64,000 nucleotides of DNA from Sulfurimonas xiamenensis (GTDB lineage: Bacteria > Campylobacterota > Campylobacteria > Campylobacterales > Sulfurimonadaceae). How positions within the stretch are numbered: position 1 is the first letter of the stretch; the number at the start of each line of letters is the position of its first letter. The translations under genes were made by a program, and so were the position numbers. Below the pieces are notes generated by a model. It had not been told where the DNA came from, did not search any database, and saw only the letters and a list, made by a program, of their open reading frames with translations. The stretch lies in assembly GCF_009258045.1 (NCBI RefSeq), contig NZ_CP041166.1:434001-498000 (forward strand), written 5' to 3'. Below, piece after piece: positions 1 to 8,112 of the stretch.

Positions 1-463
1 CATTTGGGGCAGTAGCATGAATATAACCGGCTTCTATATTTATAACAGCACCCATCTGTTCAAGCGCTTTAAGGTGCAAATCAACAGGTCTTTGTCCTAT
101 TGCACAGCCGCCAGGCAAAGATACTTCACAATGTCTAAACCGTGCTAAAATCGGACCTAAAACAAGTATGGAAGCACGCATTGTCCTTACTATATCATAT
201 GTTGCTTTTGTTTCACTCAGACAAGAGGTGTCAATAGTTGTAATATTTTCATTCTTTGTCCATGTAGATGAACATTTTGCACCTAAGTTTGATAGTAATT
301 TTAAAAGAGTATTTATATCTACAACATGAGGTAAATTTTTAATAGATACACGATTTTTTGCCAATATACTCATTGCTATTAATGGCAAAGATGCATTTTT
401 GGCACCAGAAATTTTTATTTCTCCATGCAGAGAATCAGCTTTTTTTATTTTTAAGTAGTCCAT
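1..463 (-). CDS. murA: UDP-N-acetylglucosamine 1-carboxyvinyltransferase, N-terminal part (cut by window edge)
   Basis: MurA transfers enolpyruvate from PEP to UDP-GlcNAc in the cytoplasm, the first committed step of peptidoglycan synthesis. Reading the minus strand from the ATG at 463 gives about 154 residues that begin [20 protein letters not shown]. Visible family marks are the Lys22-Asn23 pair after SGA and the active-site loop [10 protein letters not shown] with the catalytic cysteine at about residue 120, the target of fosfomycin. The C-terminal two thirds lie outside the window. It is transcribed away from the gene at 550, so 464-549 is a divergent promoter region. Confidence 0.93.
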   Translation of the reverse strand, partial: MDYLKIKKADSLHGEIKISGAKNASLPLIAMSILAKNRVSIKNLPHVVDINTLLKLLSNLGAKCSSTWTKNENITTIDTSCLSETKATYDIVRTMRASILVLGPILARFRHCEVSLPGGCAIGQRPVDLHLKALEQMGAVINIEAGYIHATAPN

Positions 464-549
464 TTTTTTCTTTTTTTTTAAATGCATAATTATAACTAAA
501 ATAGTTTAGCTTTTGGGTATAATCTCTATAAGTAAAGATAGGAATAGTT

Positions 550-978
550 ATGAATTCAGCTTTGGATAGATTAAAAAATTTAACAAATAAAATTTCTAGT
601 TATGAGCGTGCTAGAAAAGAGAATTTAAATTTATTGCAAAATTTATATAAAGAGTTAGGCATAGATCAAAAGGTTGAAGAATTTAGCGAGCTTTTTAATT
701 TTAAAGCTATAAATTTATCAGGAGCATCACTTCTTAGTGAAAATTTGGGTGAGATAAAAAAAGGTAAATATTTACAGATTTTGGCAATCGGTTATGATAA
801 AAATGCTGTTATAAAAAGTAAAAATATATCTTTAGGCTATTTTGGAAAAGCTGAGAATGTAGATACAGATCTAAAAAACAAAATTGTAGAATTTATTATC
901 CGCTTTAGGTTTGAGAAAAGTTTTATAACACTTGAACACTATTATGGAATGTTAGAATCTTTCAAAGATGATGTTTAG
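550..978 (+). CDS. Conserved-looking hypothetical protein, 142 aa
   Basis: I do not recognise this protein. It is 142 residues, mostly alpha-helical, with a basic and Asn/Lys-rich N-terminal helix (residues 1-35) followed by a mixed alpha/beta part. It has no signal peptide or membrane segment, so it is probably cytoplasmic. The start ATG at 550 follows a purine-rich stretch (agataggaatagtt). It is divergent from murA and 25 nt upstream of the DnaQ-like exonuclease gene in the same direction, so the two may be co-transcribed. Confidence 0.6.
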   Translation: MNSALDRLKNLTNKISSYERARKENLNLLQNLYKELGIDQKVEEFSELFNFKAINLSGASLLSENLGEIKKGKYLQILAIGYDKNAVIKSKNISLGYFGKAENVDTDLKNKIVEFIIRFRFEKSFITLEHYYGMLESFKDDV

Positions 979-1003
979 ATTTTTAAGTATTAAAGATTAA
1001 AGT

Positions 1004-1741
1004 ATGTTAATATTTTTGGATTTGGAAACTACAGGGTTAGATAGCAGTGATAAAATCTGTTCTATAGGTTTAATCTCTGTTGATAAAAACAAGGTGGTCT
1101 CAAAATATGAACTTGTAAATGAAGGGAAAAAAATCTCTTCGAAAGCTTCAAGTATAAATCATATTACAAATGAGATGATAAAAGGAAAACCACCTTTAAA
1201 AGAGAGCGATGCCTGGAAATTTTTACAAGAGCATAACAATGAAAATTCAACAATTATAGCTCACAATGCAAGTTTTGATCTAAAGATGTTAAATGCATGC
1301 GGATTTAAATGGTATGGTAAAGTTATTGATACTCTTCGTGCTACAAAACACTTAATTCCGGAGTGTGAGCACTTCTCTTTACAATTTTTAAGGTATGAGT
1401 TAAAACTCTATAAAAATGAGAAAAAAGAGGCTTTGAAATGTTCTTTGTCAATGGTTGAAAATGAATTTATTGCGCATAATGCGCTTGCTGATGCGTTATA
1501 TGTAAAACTTTTATATGATTATCTTTTAGATATGAAAACAGATAATGAGTTACTTGAGCTTAGTTTTAAACATGTGCTGATTGAGAAATTTGATTTTGGT
1601 AAATATAGCGGGCGTTATATAGAAGAGATAAGTATGTGCAACAGAGGATATTTGGAGTGGTTATTGGTAAATGTGACTGATATGGATGAAGATTTAAAAT
1701 ATAGTATAAACAAATATTTAGATATTAAATCTTCTTTTTGA
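1004..1741 (+). CDS. DnaQ-like 3'-5' exonuclease with C-terminal FGKY-type extension
   Basis: This is a DEDDh-family 3'-5' exonuclease of the DNA polymerase III epsilon/DnaQ type. The acidic metal-binding residues are visible: Asp6 and Glu8 in FLDLETTG, Asp92 in AHNASFDLK, and His158/Asp163 in AHNALADAL. Residues 1-175 form the nuclease domain. The C-terminal 70 residues contain FGKYSGR (198-204), a motif I associate with a small domain often fused to or found near such exonucleases. At 245 aa it lacks a polymerase-binding tail like that of E. coli DnaQ, so a role in repair or RNA turnover is as likely as replicative proofreading. It lies between the 142-aa gene and rsmD. Confidence 0.85.
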   Translation: MLIFLDLETTGLDSSDKICSIGLISVDKNKVVSKYELVNEGKKISSKASSINHITNEMIKGKPPLKESDAWKFLQEHNNENSTIIAHNASFDLKMLNACGFKWYGKVIDTLRATKHLIPECEHFSLQFLRYELKLYKNEKKEALKCSLSMVENEFIAHNALADALYVKLLYDYLLDMKTDNELLELSFKHVLIEKFDFGKYSGRYIEEISMCNRGYLEWLLVNVTDMDEDLKYSINKYLDIKSSF

Positions 1742-1826
1742 TGTGTTATACTTCTTTTTAATTAAAAATATTGACAATTTGTAAATCACCGTTGATAGAA
1801 TGTTTTAAAGGTAGTATGACAGTTTT

Positions 1827-2426
1827 ATGAAAAATAAAGAAATAACTAAAAAAATAATATCTGGGAAGTTTAAAAATAAAAGTTTAAAAATTCCATCAAA
1901 AACTACAACAAGAAGTTCAAAAGCTATAGTTTTGGAATCCTTTTTTAATACAATTCAGTTTGAAATAATAGACGCAACTTTTGTAGAACTCTTTTCAGGA
2001 AGCGGTTCTATTGGTCTTGAAGCACTTAGCCGCGGCGCAAAACATGTTCTTTTTATGGAGCGTGATCGTGATGCGATAAAAATTTTAAAAGAAAATATCC
2101 AGCAGACTGATCCGGCTTTGTGTGAAATTTACAGTGGTGATACATTTATCAACATTCAGAGTGTTGTAAAAACTTTGCAGAGAAAGAGTGAAAAGGCATA
2201 TTTTTATATAGATCCTCCTTTTAACATAAGAGAAGGGATGGAGGATATATACGATAAAACTATTGATTTGATAGCTTCTTTGCCAAAAGAGTGTGTAAAA
2301 CTTATAATTATAGAGCATATGAGCGGTTTAGAAATTCCAGATACAATAGGTCCGTTTTATATCATAAAATCAAAAAAATTTGGAAATACAACTTTAACAT
2401 ATTTTAAAAGTAAAGATATAGAATGA
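1827..2426 (+). CDS. rsmD: 16S rRNA (guanine(966)-N(2))-methyltransferase
   Basis: RsmD methylates N2 of G966 of 16S rRNA on the small-subunit precursor, using S-adenosylmethionine. The 199-aa length is normal. The SAM-binding motif I is VELFSGSGSIGLEALSRG (53-70), motif II ends in the acidic MERD (77-80), and the catalytic DPPF is at 129-132. The N-terminus ISGKFKNKSL resembles the RsmD start IxGxxRGRxL. The gene stands alone between the exonuclease and the permease with about 85 nt upstream. Confidence 0.9.
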   Translation: MKNKEITKKIISGKFKNKSLKIPSKTTTRSSKAIVLESFFNTIQFEIIDATFVELFSGSGSIGLEALSRGAKHVLFMERDRDAIKILKENIQQTDPALCEIYSGDTFINIQSVVKTLQRKSEKAYFYIDPPFNIREGMEDIYDKTIDLIASLPKECVKLIIIEHMSGLEIPDTIGPFYIIKSKKFGNTTLTYFKSKDIE

Positions 2427-2483
2427 CTTATATTGTGATATATATTAACTATAGTTCACTGAATTTTACACAAAGAATTTTAA

Positions 2484-3278
2484 ATGCCTAAAGTTAGTAT
2501 TTTTATACTTGTTTTTGTCTTTATAATATCTTTTTTTGGTTCTAATTTTTACTCGGTTGATGCCTATATGTTAGATAGCAATGCTATTTTAGTTCCGCCT
2601 TCATGGGAACATCTTCTTGGCACTGACAGACTTGGCAGGGATATTTTTGCACGACTTATTGAAGGCGGAAAAGTCTCGCTTATTATTGGTGTAGGAAGCG
2701 CTTTTATTGCTTCAATAATAGGATTAATTTTGGGTTCTACGGCTGGATATTTTCGAGGAAATATAGATAAGGGTTTTGTTGTTTTAGTGGATCTGTTTTT
2801 AACATTTCCGACATTTTTTTTACTTCTAGCTCTTGTTAGTTATGTAAATGCTTCTGCACTGGTTTTAATAGTTATTATATCTACTACAGGATGGATGACT
2901 ACGGCAAGACTTATTCGCTCAGAGAGTTTTGAAATAACATCGAAACCATATATAAAGATACTAAACATTGCAAAAGTCTCTAAATTAAAAATACTTTTTA
3001 AGTACTATGCACCTCTTTTGGCACCAATCTATTTCGTTAGTTTTACCTTTGGGGTAGGTGGAGCTATCCTTGCAGAATCGGGTCTTAGTTTTTTAGGACT
3101 TGGAATTGTTGCTCCTCAAATGAGTTGGGGTACAATTCTTAGCAGTGGAAAGGATGTTGTAGAGATTGCATGGTGGGTTAGTTTCTTTCCGGGTCTTATG
3201 ATATTTTTAGTTACTTTTTCTTTAATCAATATCTCAAATTATCTTCAACACTTAACAAATAAAAAAGAGATTCAGTAA
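2484..3278 (+). CDS. ABC transporter permease, OppC/DppC type
   Basis: This is an inner-membrane permease subunit of a peptide/nickel-type ABC importer. At 264 aa it has about five to six hydrophobic segments. The family stretch HLLGTDRLGRDIFARL is near residues 39-54, followed by the typical SLIIGV and YFRG signals. The EAA-like loop falls around SGLSFLGLGI (about 200-209). The partner permease, binding protein and ATPases are not in the window, so the substrate cannot be named. It is the last core gene before the trpG-inserted element; native trpG would have followed it directly. Confidence 0.88.
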   Translation: MPKVSIFILVFVFIISFFGSNFYSVDAYMLDSNAILVPPSWEHLLGTDRLGRDIFARLIEGGKVSLIIGVGSAFIASIIGLILGSTAGYFRGNIDKGFVVLVDLFLTFPTFFLLLALVSYVNASALVLIVIISTTGWMTTARLIRSESFEITSKPYIKILNIAKVSKLKILFKYYAPLLAPIYFVSFTFGVGGAILAESGLSFLGLGIVAPQMSWGTILSSGKDVVEIAWWVSFFPGLMIFLVTFSLINISNYLQHLTNKKEIQ

Positions 3279-3304
3279 AAATAAGTCAAAAAAAAGAGCA
3301 AAAG

Positions 3305-3339
3305 CGATAAAATGCTATTAATTAAACTTAGGATATATA
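3305..3339 (+). promoter_or_regulatory. Original trpG promoter and ribosome binding site, now stranded left of the element
   Basis: The stretch holds an AT-rich -10-like hexamer (TAAAAT, about 3308-3313) and the ribosome binding site TTAGGA 7 nt before the ATG at 3340. It still drives the first codons of trpG, but these now run into the mobile element and stop after 11 codons. The assignment as the ancestral trpG promoter is an inference from the duplicated gene start. Confidence 0.5.
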
Positions 3340-3375
3340 ATGATTTTAATGATTGATAATTACTGTTTCGCTTAG
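3340..3375 (+). pseudogene. attL: truncated trpG 5' stub (11 codons)
   Basis: Translation from 3340 gives MILMIDNYCFA and a stop. The first eight residues equal those of intact TrpG at 21351. The stub keeps the native promoter and ribosome binding site but has lost the body of the gene. It marks the left attachment site of the element. Confidence 0.8.
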
Positions 3376-3511
3376 TAACAGTGAATGTCGTCAAAAAAAA
3401 TCATCACTCGTCAAGACTCTTCTAACCCCTTGAAATAGGGCTTCAAATCCACTACAATTTTTTTAGATAGCAAACCGGTTTCTATCCACAAATTATCATT
3501 ACTCTTCAAAT

Positions 3512-3536
3512 AAGGGTAGAATTGAGGTAGAAAATG
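3512..3536 (+). repeat. Paired GGTAGA arm-type repeat before the integrase
   Basis: AAGGGTAGA (3512-3520) and GGTAGAAAA (3526-3534) form a pair just before the integrase start. A very similar pair with the same spacing lies at 21258-21280 near the right end, and another GGGTAGA lies at about 21199. Such short direct repeats at both ends of an integrase element are usually arm-type binding sites of the integrase. The function is inferred from position. The repeat also covers the integrase ribosome binding region, which could couple binding to autoregulation. Confidence 0.5.
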
Positions 3537-4655
3537 TCTAGAATCAAGTCAAAAAAACATGTTGGGGTATATCAACAATTATTAGTAAATGGTGATGTGT
3601 CTTACTACTATAATTACAAAGATATAGATGGTAAAAAAATCTGGGTCAATGTTGGAAAAAAGTCTGACGGATACTCAGAAAGAGATGCTGCTGTTCAAAG
3701 AAGAAAAGCTTTGGCAGATATTTCATCTTTGGACGAACCATTGTATATACAGAAAAGGAGACAGCAAGAGGTTGTAAAAGTTAGAGAACTTGCACAAAAA
3801 TATTTTGATGAAAAAAAGAGCATGAAAAACCATAGAGATGCTTATTTGAAGTATCTGAACAAGATTGATCCTGTCTTTGGCAACAAAAATATCTATAAAT
3901 TAAAAGTTGAGGATATAAAAAACTTCAAAACATATCTTATTGAAGTGGAAAAATATCGTCCTGCTTCTGTAAATTATTATCTTGCTTTATTGCGAGCAAT
4001 TATAAATTACGCAATAGATACAGAAACAATTAACATAGAAAAAAATCCTTCTAATGAAGTCAAACTGTTGAAATTAAATAATGAAAGACAGAGAATACTT
4101 TCAGAAGATGAACTTGAGTTGTTGCTTGCTTCGTTGGTTCATAATCCAAAAGCATATCTTTTTGTTTTGATTGGAATTTGTACAGGTGCAAGACCACGAT
4201 CTATTTTACAATTAAAAAGAAAAGATGTAGATGTTGGAAACGATAAAATTTCTTTTCTTCCGATAAAAAATGGCCCACAATACACAATGGCAGTACATGA
4301 AAAACTGCAACTAACATTGTATGATTGGGTAAGAAATTTAGCTCCAGAAGAGTTTATATTTTTCAGAGAAAATCCAAAAATTGATAAAACAAATCACATA
4401 TCATATATAGCTATGAAAAATAGAATACAGCCTTTGATGAATGCTTTATTTAATGAAGGATTAGAGGCAAATGATAGGATTAATAAAGTAAGCCTTTATA
4501 CATTAAGACACTCTTTTGGATCTTTATTATCCGCTAAAGGTGCCAATGCTTTTGTGATTAAAAAATTGATGAATCATGCAAACATCAAAATGACTGATCG
4601 ATATATAAAAGTTCCACATGCAGAAGCTAAAAAATATATCGATGCAATTTTTTAG
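3534..4655 (+). CDS. int: Tyrosine recombinase / integrase of the trpG element
   Basis: This is a site-specific recombinase that would integrate and excise the element. It is 373 aa: an N-terminal arm-binding region (1-80), a core-binding SAM-like domain (about 82-170) and a catalytic domain (185-373). Visible catalytic residues are Arg220 in TGARPRS, a lysine near 245, Arg325 in LYTLRHS, His348 in MNHAN and the nucleophile Tyr357 in MTDRYI. The first position of the usual HxxR box is Tyr322 rather than His, a substitution that other members tolerate. It sits 160 nt inside the left end and reads inward. It shares the KLNNE linker and the general layout with the second integrase at 62229. Confidence 0.92.
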   Translation: MSRIKSKKHVGVYQQLLVNGDVSYYYNYKDIDGKKIWVNVGKKSDGYSERDAAVQRRKALADISSLDEPLYIQKRRQQEVVKVRELAQKYFDEKKSMKNHRDAYLKYLNKIDPVFGNKNIYKLKVEDIKNFKTYLIEVEKYRPASVNYYLALLRAIINYAIDTETINIEKNPSNEVKLLKLNNERQRILSEDELELLLASLVHNPKAYLFVLIGICTGARPRSILQLKRKDVDVGNDKISFLPIKNGPQYTMAVHEKLQLTLYDWVRNLAPEEFIFFRENPKIDKTNHISYIAMKNRIQPLMNALFNEGLEANDRINKVSLYTLRHSFGSLLSAKGANAFVIKKLMNHANIKMTDRYIKVPHAEAKKYIDAIF

Positions 4656-4667
4656 GGAGATGGTATT

Positions 4668-5273
4668 ATGAAAAAAGGAATATCACTTCTTGACATGCAT
4701 AAGTATTCAAAAAAAGCATTTTATCATCTGTTAGGTAAACTAAGAGATGATAAATTTCAACGACCCTATATCTATCATGAAAAAGCAATAAATGCAGTAA
4801 CGGGCATTTTATGGGATATTACGCAAGAAAATAAAGAGTTAAAAGATATTATTGAGGAGATGGATAAAATCGATGGCATAAAAGCTCTAAATAGTAAAAG
4901 CAGCAATGAAAAAAGAGTAGAAACTTGGCTTAAAAAGGCTTATTATGAGCATCTTTATGGCTCTTTTTCAATTTCACGGAATCATTTATTGGCATTTATG
5001 ATAACAATCATAAAACCAAGTAGTGATGAGGGAAAGAAAAAGTTAAAATATTCGAGCACTAGGTATTTTGAACAGTACAATGATAAGTTTAAAAAACGGC
5101 TAAAGCGTTGTCGAGAAAATGAAAGAGTTTTGGAACTTCAACAGCAATATCCAAAACTTAATATTATAGATGCTTTTGCGTATGGGCAAATTATTGATAA
5201 ATTCAACACTACAAATGAAGATTTGGAATGGTTTGAAAAAATGGTCAAAATCTTGACAAAGAAAAAAGAGTAA
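4668..5273 (+). CDS. Unknown 201-aa protein next to the integrase
   Basis: I do not recognise this protein. It is soluble, basic and mostly helical, with a Lys/Arg-rich middle (about 123-150) and no clear catalytic motif. It follows the integrase by 12 nt with its own ribosome binding site (GGGAGATGGT), so the two are probably one transcript. Position suggests a recombination directionality or replication accessory factor, but nothing in the sequence proves it. Confidence 0.6.
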   Translation: MKKGISLLDMHKYSKKAFYHLLGKLRDDKFQRPYIYHEKAINAVTGILWDITQENKELKDIIEEMDKIDGIKALNSKSSNEKRVETWLKKAYYEHLYGSFSISRNHLLAFMITIIKPSSDEGKKKLKYSSTRYFEQYNDKFKKRLKRCRENERVLELQQQYPKLNIIDAFAYGQIIDKFNTTNEDLEWFEKMVKILTKKKE

Positions 5274-5278
5274 ATATT

Positions 5279-5348
5279 AAATTTACATAAAAAATACAAT
5301 ATTTACATATTATTGTAAATTTAACATTTTTTATGTTATTATAAGTTT
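5279..5348 (+). promoter_or_regulatory. Nested inverted repeats and promoter of the AbiE-like operon
   Basis: Three inverted repeats are interleaved in 58 bp: AAATTTACA (5279-5287) with TGTAAATTT (5314-5322), ACATAAAAAAT (5285-5295) with ATTTTTTATGT (5326-5336), and ACAATA (5296-5301) with TATTGT (5311-5316). A -10-like TATTAT at 5337-5342 follows directly. The ATG at 5349 lies only about 7 nt after that hexamer and no Shine-Dalgarno is visible, so the message may be leaderless. Type IV antitoxins of the AbiEi kind repress their own promoter by binding inverted repeats, so this is the expected operator position. Confidence 0.6.
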
Positions 5349-6332
5349 ATGAAAACGAAAAAAGAGATATTTGAGTATATTCAAAATAATACCAATTGGA
5401 AAATTGTATCAAACAATATCACTGTTAATGTACCACTTTATCTAAAATCTGGATATGACCTTTGGGGTGCAAAGATAGAAGATATATGCGTTGTATTTGC
5501 AAATGTAAAAGATGAAACAATTGATATTAGGGTTCATCAAAATGCCATCAAGCGTCTTGATGAACTTACTTCTTGTCACACTATTTTAGTGTTTGATAAA
5601 CTTGATAGTAGAAGCATTGAGAGTTTGATAAAGAAGCATATACCGTTTGTTATTAAGGATAAACAAATCTATATGCCTTTTGCACTATTGCAGCTACAAA
5701 CACAAAATAAAAAGAATACTCCATTGAGAGAAGTCTCTTTAACTATCGATGCTGATGTGATTTTGATAGGTTATTTAGATAATCAAATACATAGTGGCAT
5801 GATGATAAAAGAGATAGCACAAGCTATTAGTAGAGAGCTTAGAGCTACATCTCAAGCTTTAAAGGTTTTAGAAGCATTAGGATATGTTCAAATAGAAGCC
5901 AGTGGGCGAAGTAGATATATCCATTTTATTTCACCTATGGAAGTGTATGAGCGTTTAAAAGAGGAAGCAAAGTTACTTGTAAAATATAGCTTTTTTGCTA
6001 AAGGTTATATAGGGGAAAAACTATATAGCGGATTTACAGCACTATCACATTATTCTACATTGATAGAGCAGAAGATAAAAACAGTTGCTATCTCTCATAA
6101 ACAGCTTACATCTAAGCAGCTAGAGGCTTTAGAGTGTGATGAGGATGAAGCTGAGTATAAGATTGAAGTATGGGATAGAGAGCCATCTGTTTTTGCTCAC
6201 AAGGATACGATAAATCCATTATATGTAATAAGATTTTTCAAAAATGATGAAGATGAGAGAGTACAAGAAGCGGTAGAACAACTAGAAACAAGAATAATAG
6301 AGAAAATAAGGGATGAAAATGAAAGAGACTGA
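5349..6332 (+). CDS. Winged-helix antitoxin/regulator of an AbiE-like type IV toxin-antitoxin pair
   Basis: This is a 327-aa DNA-binding protein in the antitoxin position. Residues about 135-195 form a winged helix-turn-helix: helix IKEIAQAISR, recognition-like helix ATSQALKVLEALGYV, then a wing with SGRSRYIHF. The N-terminal 110 residues look like a separate alpha/beta domain, and the C-terminus is charged and helical. The downstream nucleotidyltransferase overlaps its end by 20 nt, the usual arrangement of antitoxin before toxin. It is longer than typical AbiEi proteins, so family membership rests on context and on the toxin partner. It is probably autoregulated through the nested inverted repeats upstream. 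Confidence 0.65.
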   Translation: MKTKKEIFEYIQNNTNWKIVSNNITVNVPLYLKSGYDLWGAKIEDICVVFANVKDETIDIRVHQNAIKRLDELTSCHTILVFDKLDSRSIESLIKKHIPFVIKDKQIYMPFALLQLQTQNKKNTPLREVSLTIDADVILIGYLDNQIHSGMMIKEIAQAISRELRATSQALKVLEALGYVQIEASGRSRYIHFISPMEVYERLKEEAKLLVKYSFFAKGYIGEKLYSGFTALSHYSTLIEQKIKTVAISHKQLTSKQLEALECDEDEAEYKIEVWDREPSVFAHKDTINPLYVIRFFKNDEDERVQEAVEQLETRIIEKIRDENERD

Positions 6333-7074
6333 TTACGCAGGCTTGAGTCATTTTCAAGATTACTGTAAAGATTTAGATGAACATTATGTTGTTGTAGGTG
6401 GCTTTGCAACGCTTATGCTTCTTGATAGTGAACTTGAAAATCATGGTAAAGCAACATTTGATATTGATTTGGTGCTTTTGACGAGCAATTCAGTAGAGAT
6501 GACAAAACGAATAAAAGAGTATGTAAAAGAGGGTGGCTATAAAATCCAAACAGGTTCAAAAGATCAGTATCAATATTACAGATTTGTTGAACCGCAAACA
6601 GAAAACTTTGCAAAAGAGATTGAACTTTTTGCATCCAATGAAAACAGTTTAGAACTTGAGGATAAACAAAGAATTATCCCTATAGATGCCGAAGAGGGAT
6701 TGTATTCACTCTCAGCCATTATGCTTGATCCAGAATATTTTGAGATGATAAAAAATAATGTTGATAAAAATCATAGAGCACCCTGTACAAATACACAAGC
6801 GACTATTATGCTTAAGATGTCAGCATTTTATGATTTAAAAAATCGTGATGATAAAAAGTGGAAAAAACATCGAAGAGATATACTCAAACTTGCTCTACTT
6901 TTAACGGGTAATGAGCAGATAAAATTAGTAGGTAGAATGGTTCAAGATTTTGATGCTTTTATAGAGCATTTAGAACAAGATGTGGATAAAAAAATGCTAA
7001 AGTCTATTGTTGATAAATTACCAGTAGAGAAAGAACAAGTGATAGAAATATTGCAAAAAGTCTTTCAAAAATAG
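6313..7074 (+). CDS. Nucleotidyltransferase toxin, AbiEii/MenT-like
   Basis: This 253-aa protein has the minimal nucleotidyltransferase signature: Gly29-Gly30 in VVVGGFATL followed by Asp50-x-Asp52 in TFDIDLVLL. These would bind Mg-NTP and transfer a nucleotide to a target. AbiEii-type toxins of this superfamily act on tRNA or other cellular targets and arrest growth, often giving phage resistance. The start ATG at 6313 lies inside the end of the upstream gene; a second ATG at 6319 is also possible. The target is unknown. Confidence 0.75.
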   Translation: MKMKETDYAGLSHFQDYCKDLDEHYVVVGGFATLMLLDSELENHGKATFDIDLVLLTSNSVEMTKRIKEYVKEGGYKIQTGSKDQYQYYRFVEPQTENFAKEIELFASNENSLELEDKQRIIPIDAEEGLYSLSAIMLDPEYFEMIKNNVDKNHRAPCTNTQATIMLKMSAFYDLKNRDDKKWKKHRRDILKLALLLTGNEQIKLVGRMVQDFDAFIEHLEQDVDKKMLKSIVDKLPVEKEQVIEILQKVFQK

Positions 7075-7140
7075 ATATATTCGTTTTCGAATTATAATAA
7101 TTAAAAAACGATAAAAAAGAATTGTTTGAGTAAGGAAATT

Positions 7141-7310
7141 TTTTCTCATATCTCTATAAAACCCTAAGAATAGGGATTGATCGAACTGATTTAAGTAACG
7201 ATTTTTTTCAAAGTGCGATTTTTTGATGATTTTCCAAATGATTTTTACTAGAATGAGTAACGATTTTTTTTGACAACTCTTCACAAAACCATTAAAATAG
7301 GGCTTTTAAA
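7141..7310. repeat. Repeat-rich non-coding block resembling the element's left end
   Basis: The block holds AGTAACGATTTTTTT twice (7194 and 7256) and two AACC-n-TAGGG segments: 7160-7175, where CCCTA-AGAA-TAGGG can form a hairpin, and 7286-7302. The second follows ACTCTTC and ends in AATAGGGCTT, as does the segment at about 3414-3443 just inside the left end. A related segment lies at 21311-21329 at the right end. The similarity suggests an old element boundary or extra recombinase sites. Confidence 0.4.
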
Positions 7311-7339
7311 GAGGTGACTTTGTAAGCATTTTTTCTTAT

Positions 7340-7437
7340 AGGGGACAAAATCAAGCAATATAATACAAGTAAATTGTCCCTTTTAGGGGACAGAATCAAC
7401 CTATATATGAACGACAGTGAATAGTGTCGGACAGAAT
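7340..7437. repeat. GGGGACA direct repeats and hairpin (REP-like)
   Basis: AGGGGACAAAATCAA (7340-7354) and AGGGGACAGAATCAA (7385-7399) are near-identical direct repeats 45 nt apart. A GGACAGAAT remnant lies at 7429-7437. TGTCCC (7375-7380) before the second copy pairs with its GGGACA to form a hairpin. CGACA-n-TGTCG at about 7410-7429 forms another hairpin. The arrangement lies downstream of the minus-strand XRE gene and may serve as terminator or as a REP-like sequence. No transposase is present. Confidence 0.4.
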
Positions 7438-7713
7438 TATTTTGAGAGTATAAAAAAATCTCTAATATCTACTTGAAGAACATTAGCGATTTTATAGAGT
7501 TGTTCTATATTGTAATGCTTGTTTTCGTGACCAGCTTCAATCTTTGCAATTGTACTTACAGTTTTGTGACCGATAGAATGAGCTAAATTTAATTGTGATA
7601 TATTTTTTTGTTTGCGTATCTTTTTAACATTATCAGCTATTTTGCGGTGCAGTTCTTGTATCTCTTCCTGTGAGATTTCCTGTAAATTTTCTATGTAAAA
7701 AGTCCTGTAACAT
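7437..7713 (-). pseudogene. XRE-family HTH regulator, apparently frameshifted near its start
   Basis: Read on the minus strand, the main frame gives a Cro/CI-type helix-turn-helix: KKIRKQKNISQLNLAHSIG, then KTVSTIAKIEAG and IEQLYKIANVLQVD, ending at a stop at 7437. That frame has no ATG, GTG or TTG before an in-frame stop. An ATG at 7713 lies in another frame and opens MLQDF. Removing one base from the run of five at 7697-7701 joins the two into a plausible 91-aa protein. It is therefore either a one-base frameshift mutation, a slippery phase-variable tract or a sequencing error. It is divergent from the small membrane genes that begin at 7828 and could have regulated them. Confidence 0.65.
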
Positions 7714-7827
7714 TTTTACTTGATTATATAGAATCACATAAATTAATAAAATTCCCTATAGTGAAATGTTTTTTAAGCTAAATCTTTTTATAATAAATTT
7801 ATAAAACAAATATATCAGGAGCAAAAA

Positions 7828-8112
7828 ATGGCAGAATATTTTGCAAATGTACTAGCAAGACTGATTGTAAGCTATTTGACTTTATTTGTTATGTCGTTAG
7901 CAATTTTGGCAGGCTACTGGATCATCGAAGATTACAATGCCATGGTAGAGTTTATCAAAAGCATAAGTGACAATACTTTTGCACATATAGTTGTCTGGAT
8001 GCCATTTGTATTTTCTTGGTTCAAACCAGATAAAAGAGGGAATGCTACTGAAATGTTAAATGTTCGTATGTATTATTCTGGCATTTCCTGCTCGATGAGT
8101 GGAAAATGGTAG
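7828..8112 (+). CDS. Small two-span membrane protein, 94 aa
   Basis: No family recognised. Two hydrophobic segments are visible (about 10-31 and 50-64), joined by an acidic stretch with EDYNAMVEF and followed by a basic, polar tail. A good ribosome binding site (CAGGAG) precedes the ATG. Its stop overlaps the next gene by 7 nt (ATGGTAG), so the two are translationally coupled. It opens a run of five genes (7828-10184), most of them small. Confidence 0.6.
   Translation: MAEYFANVLARLIVSYLTLFVMSLAILAGYWIIEDYNAMVEFIKSISDNTFAHIVVWMPFVFSWFKPDKRGNATEMLNVRMYYSGISCSMSGKW

Noticed and set aside
7340-7437. Insertion sequence remnant
   Set aside because: The GGGGACA repeats lack a transposase gene and clear terminal inverted repeats with target duplication.
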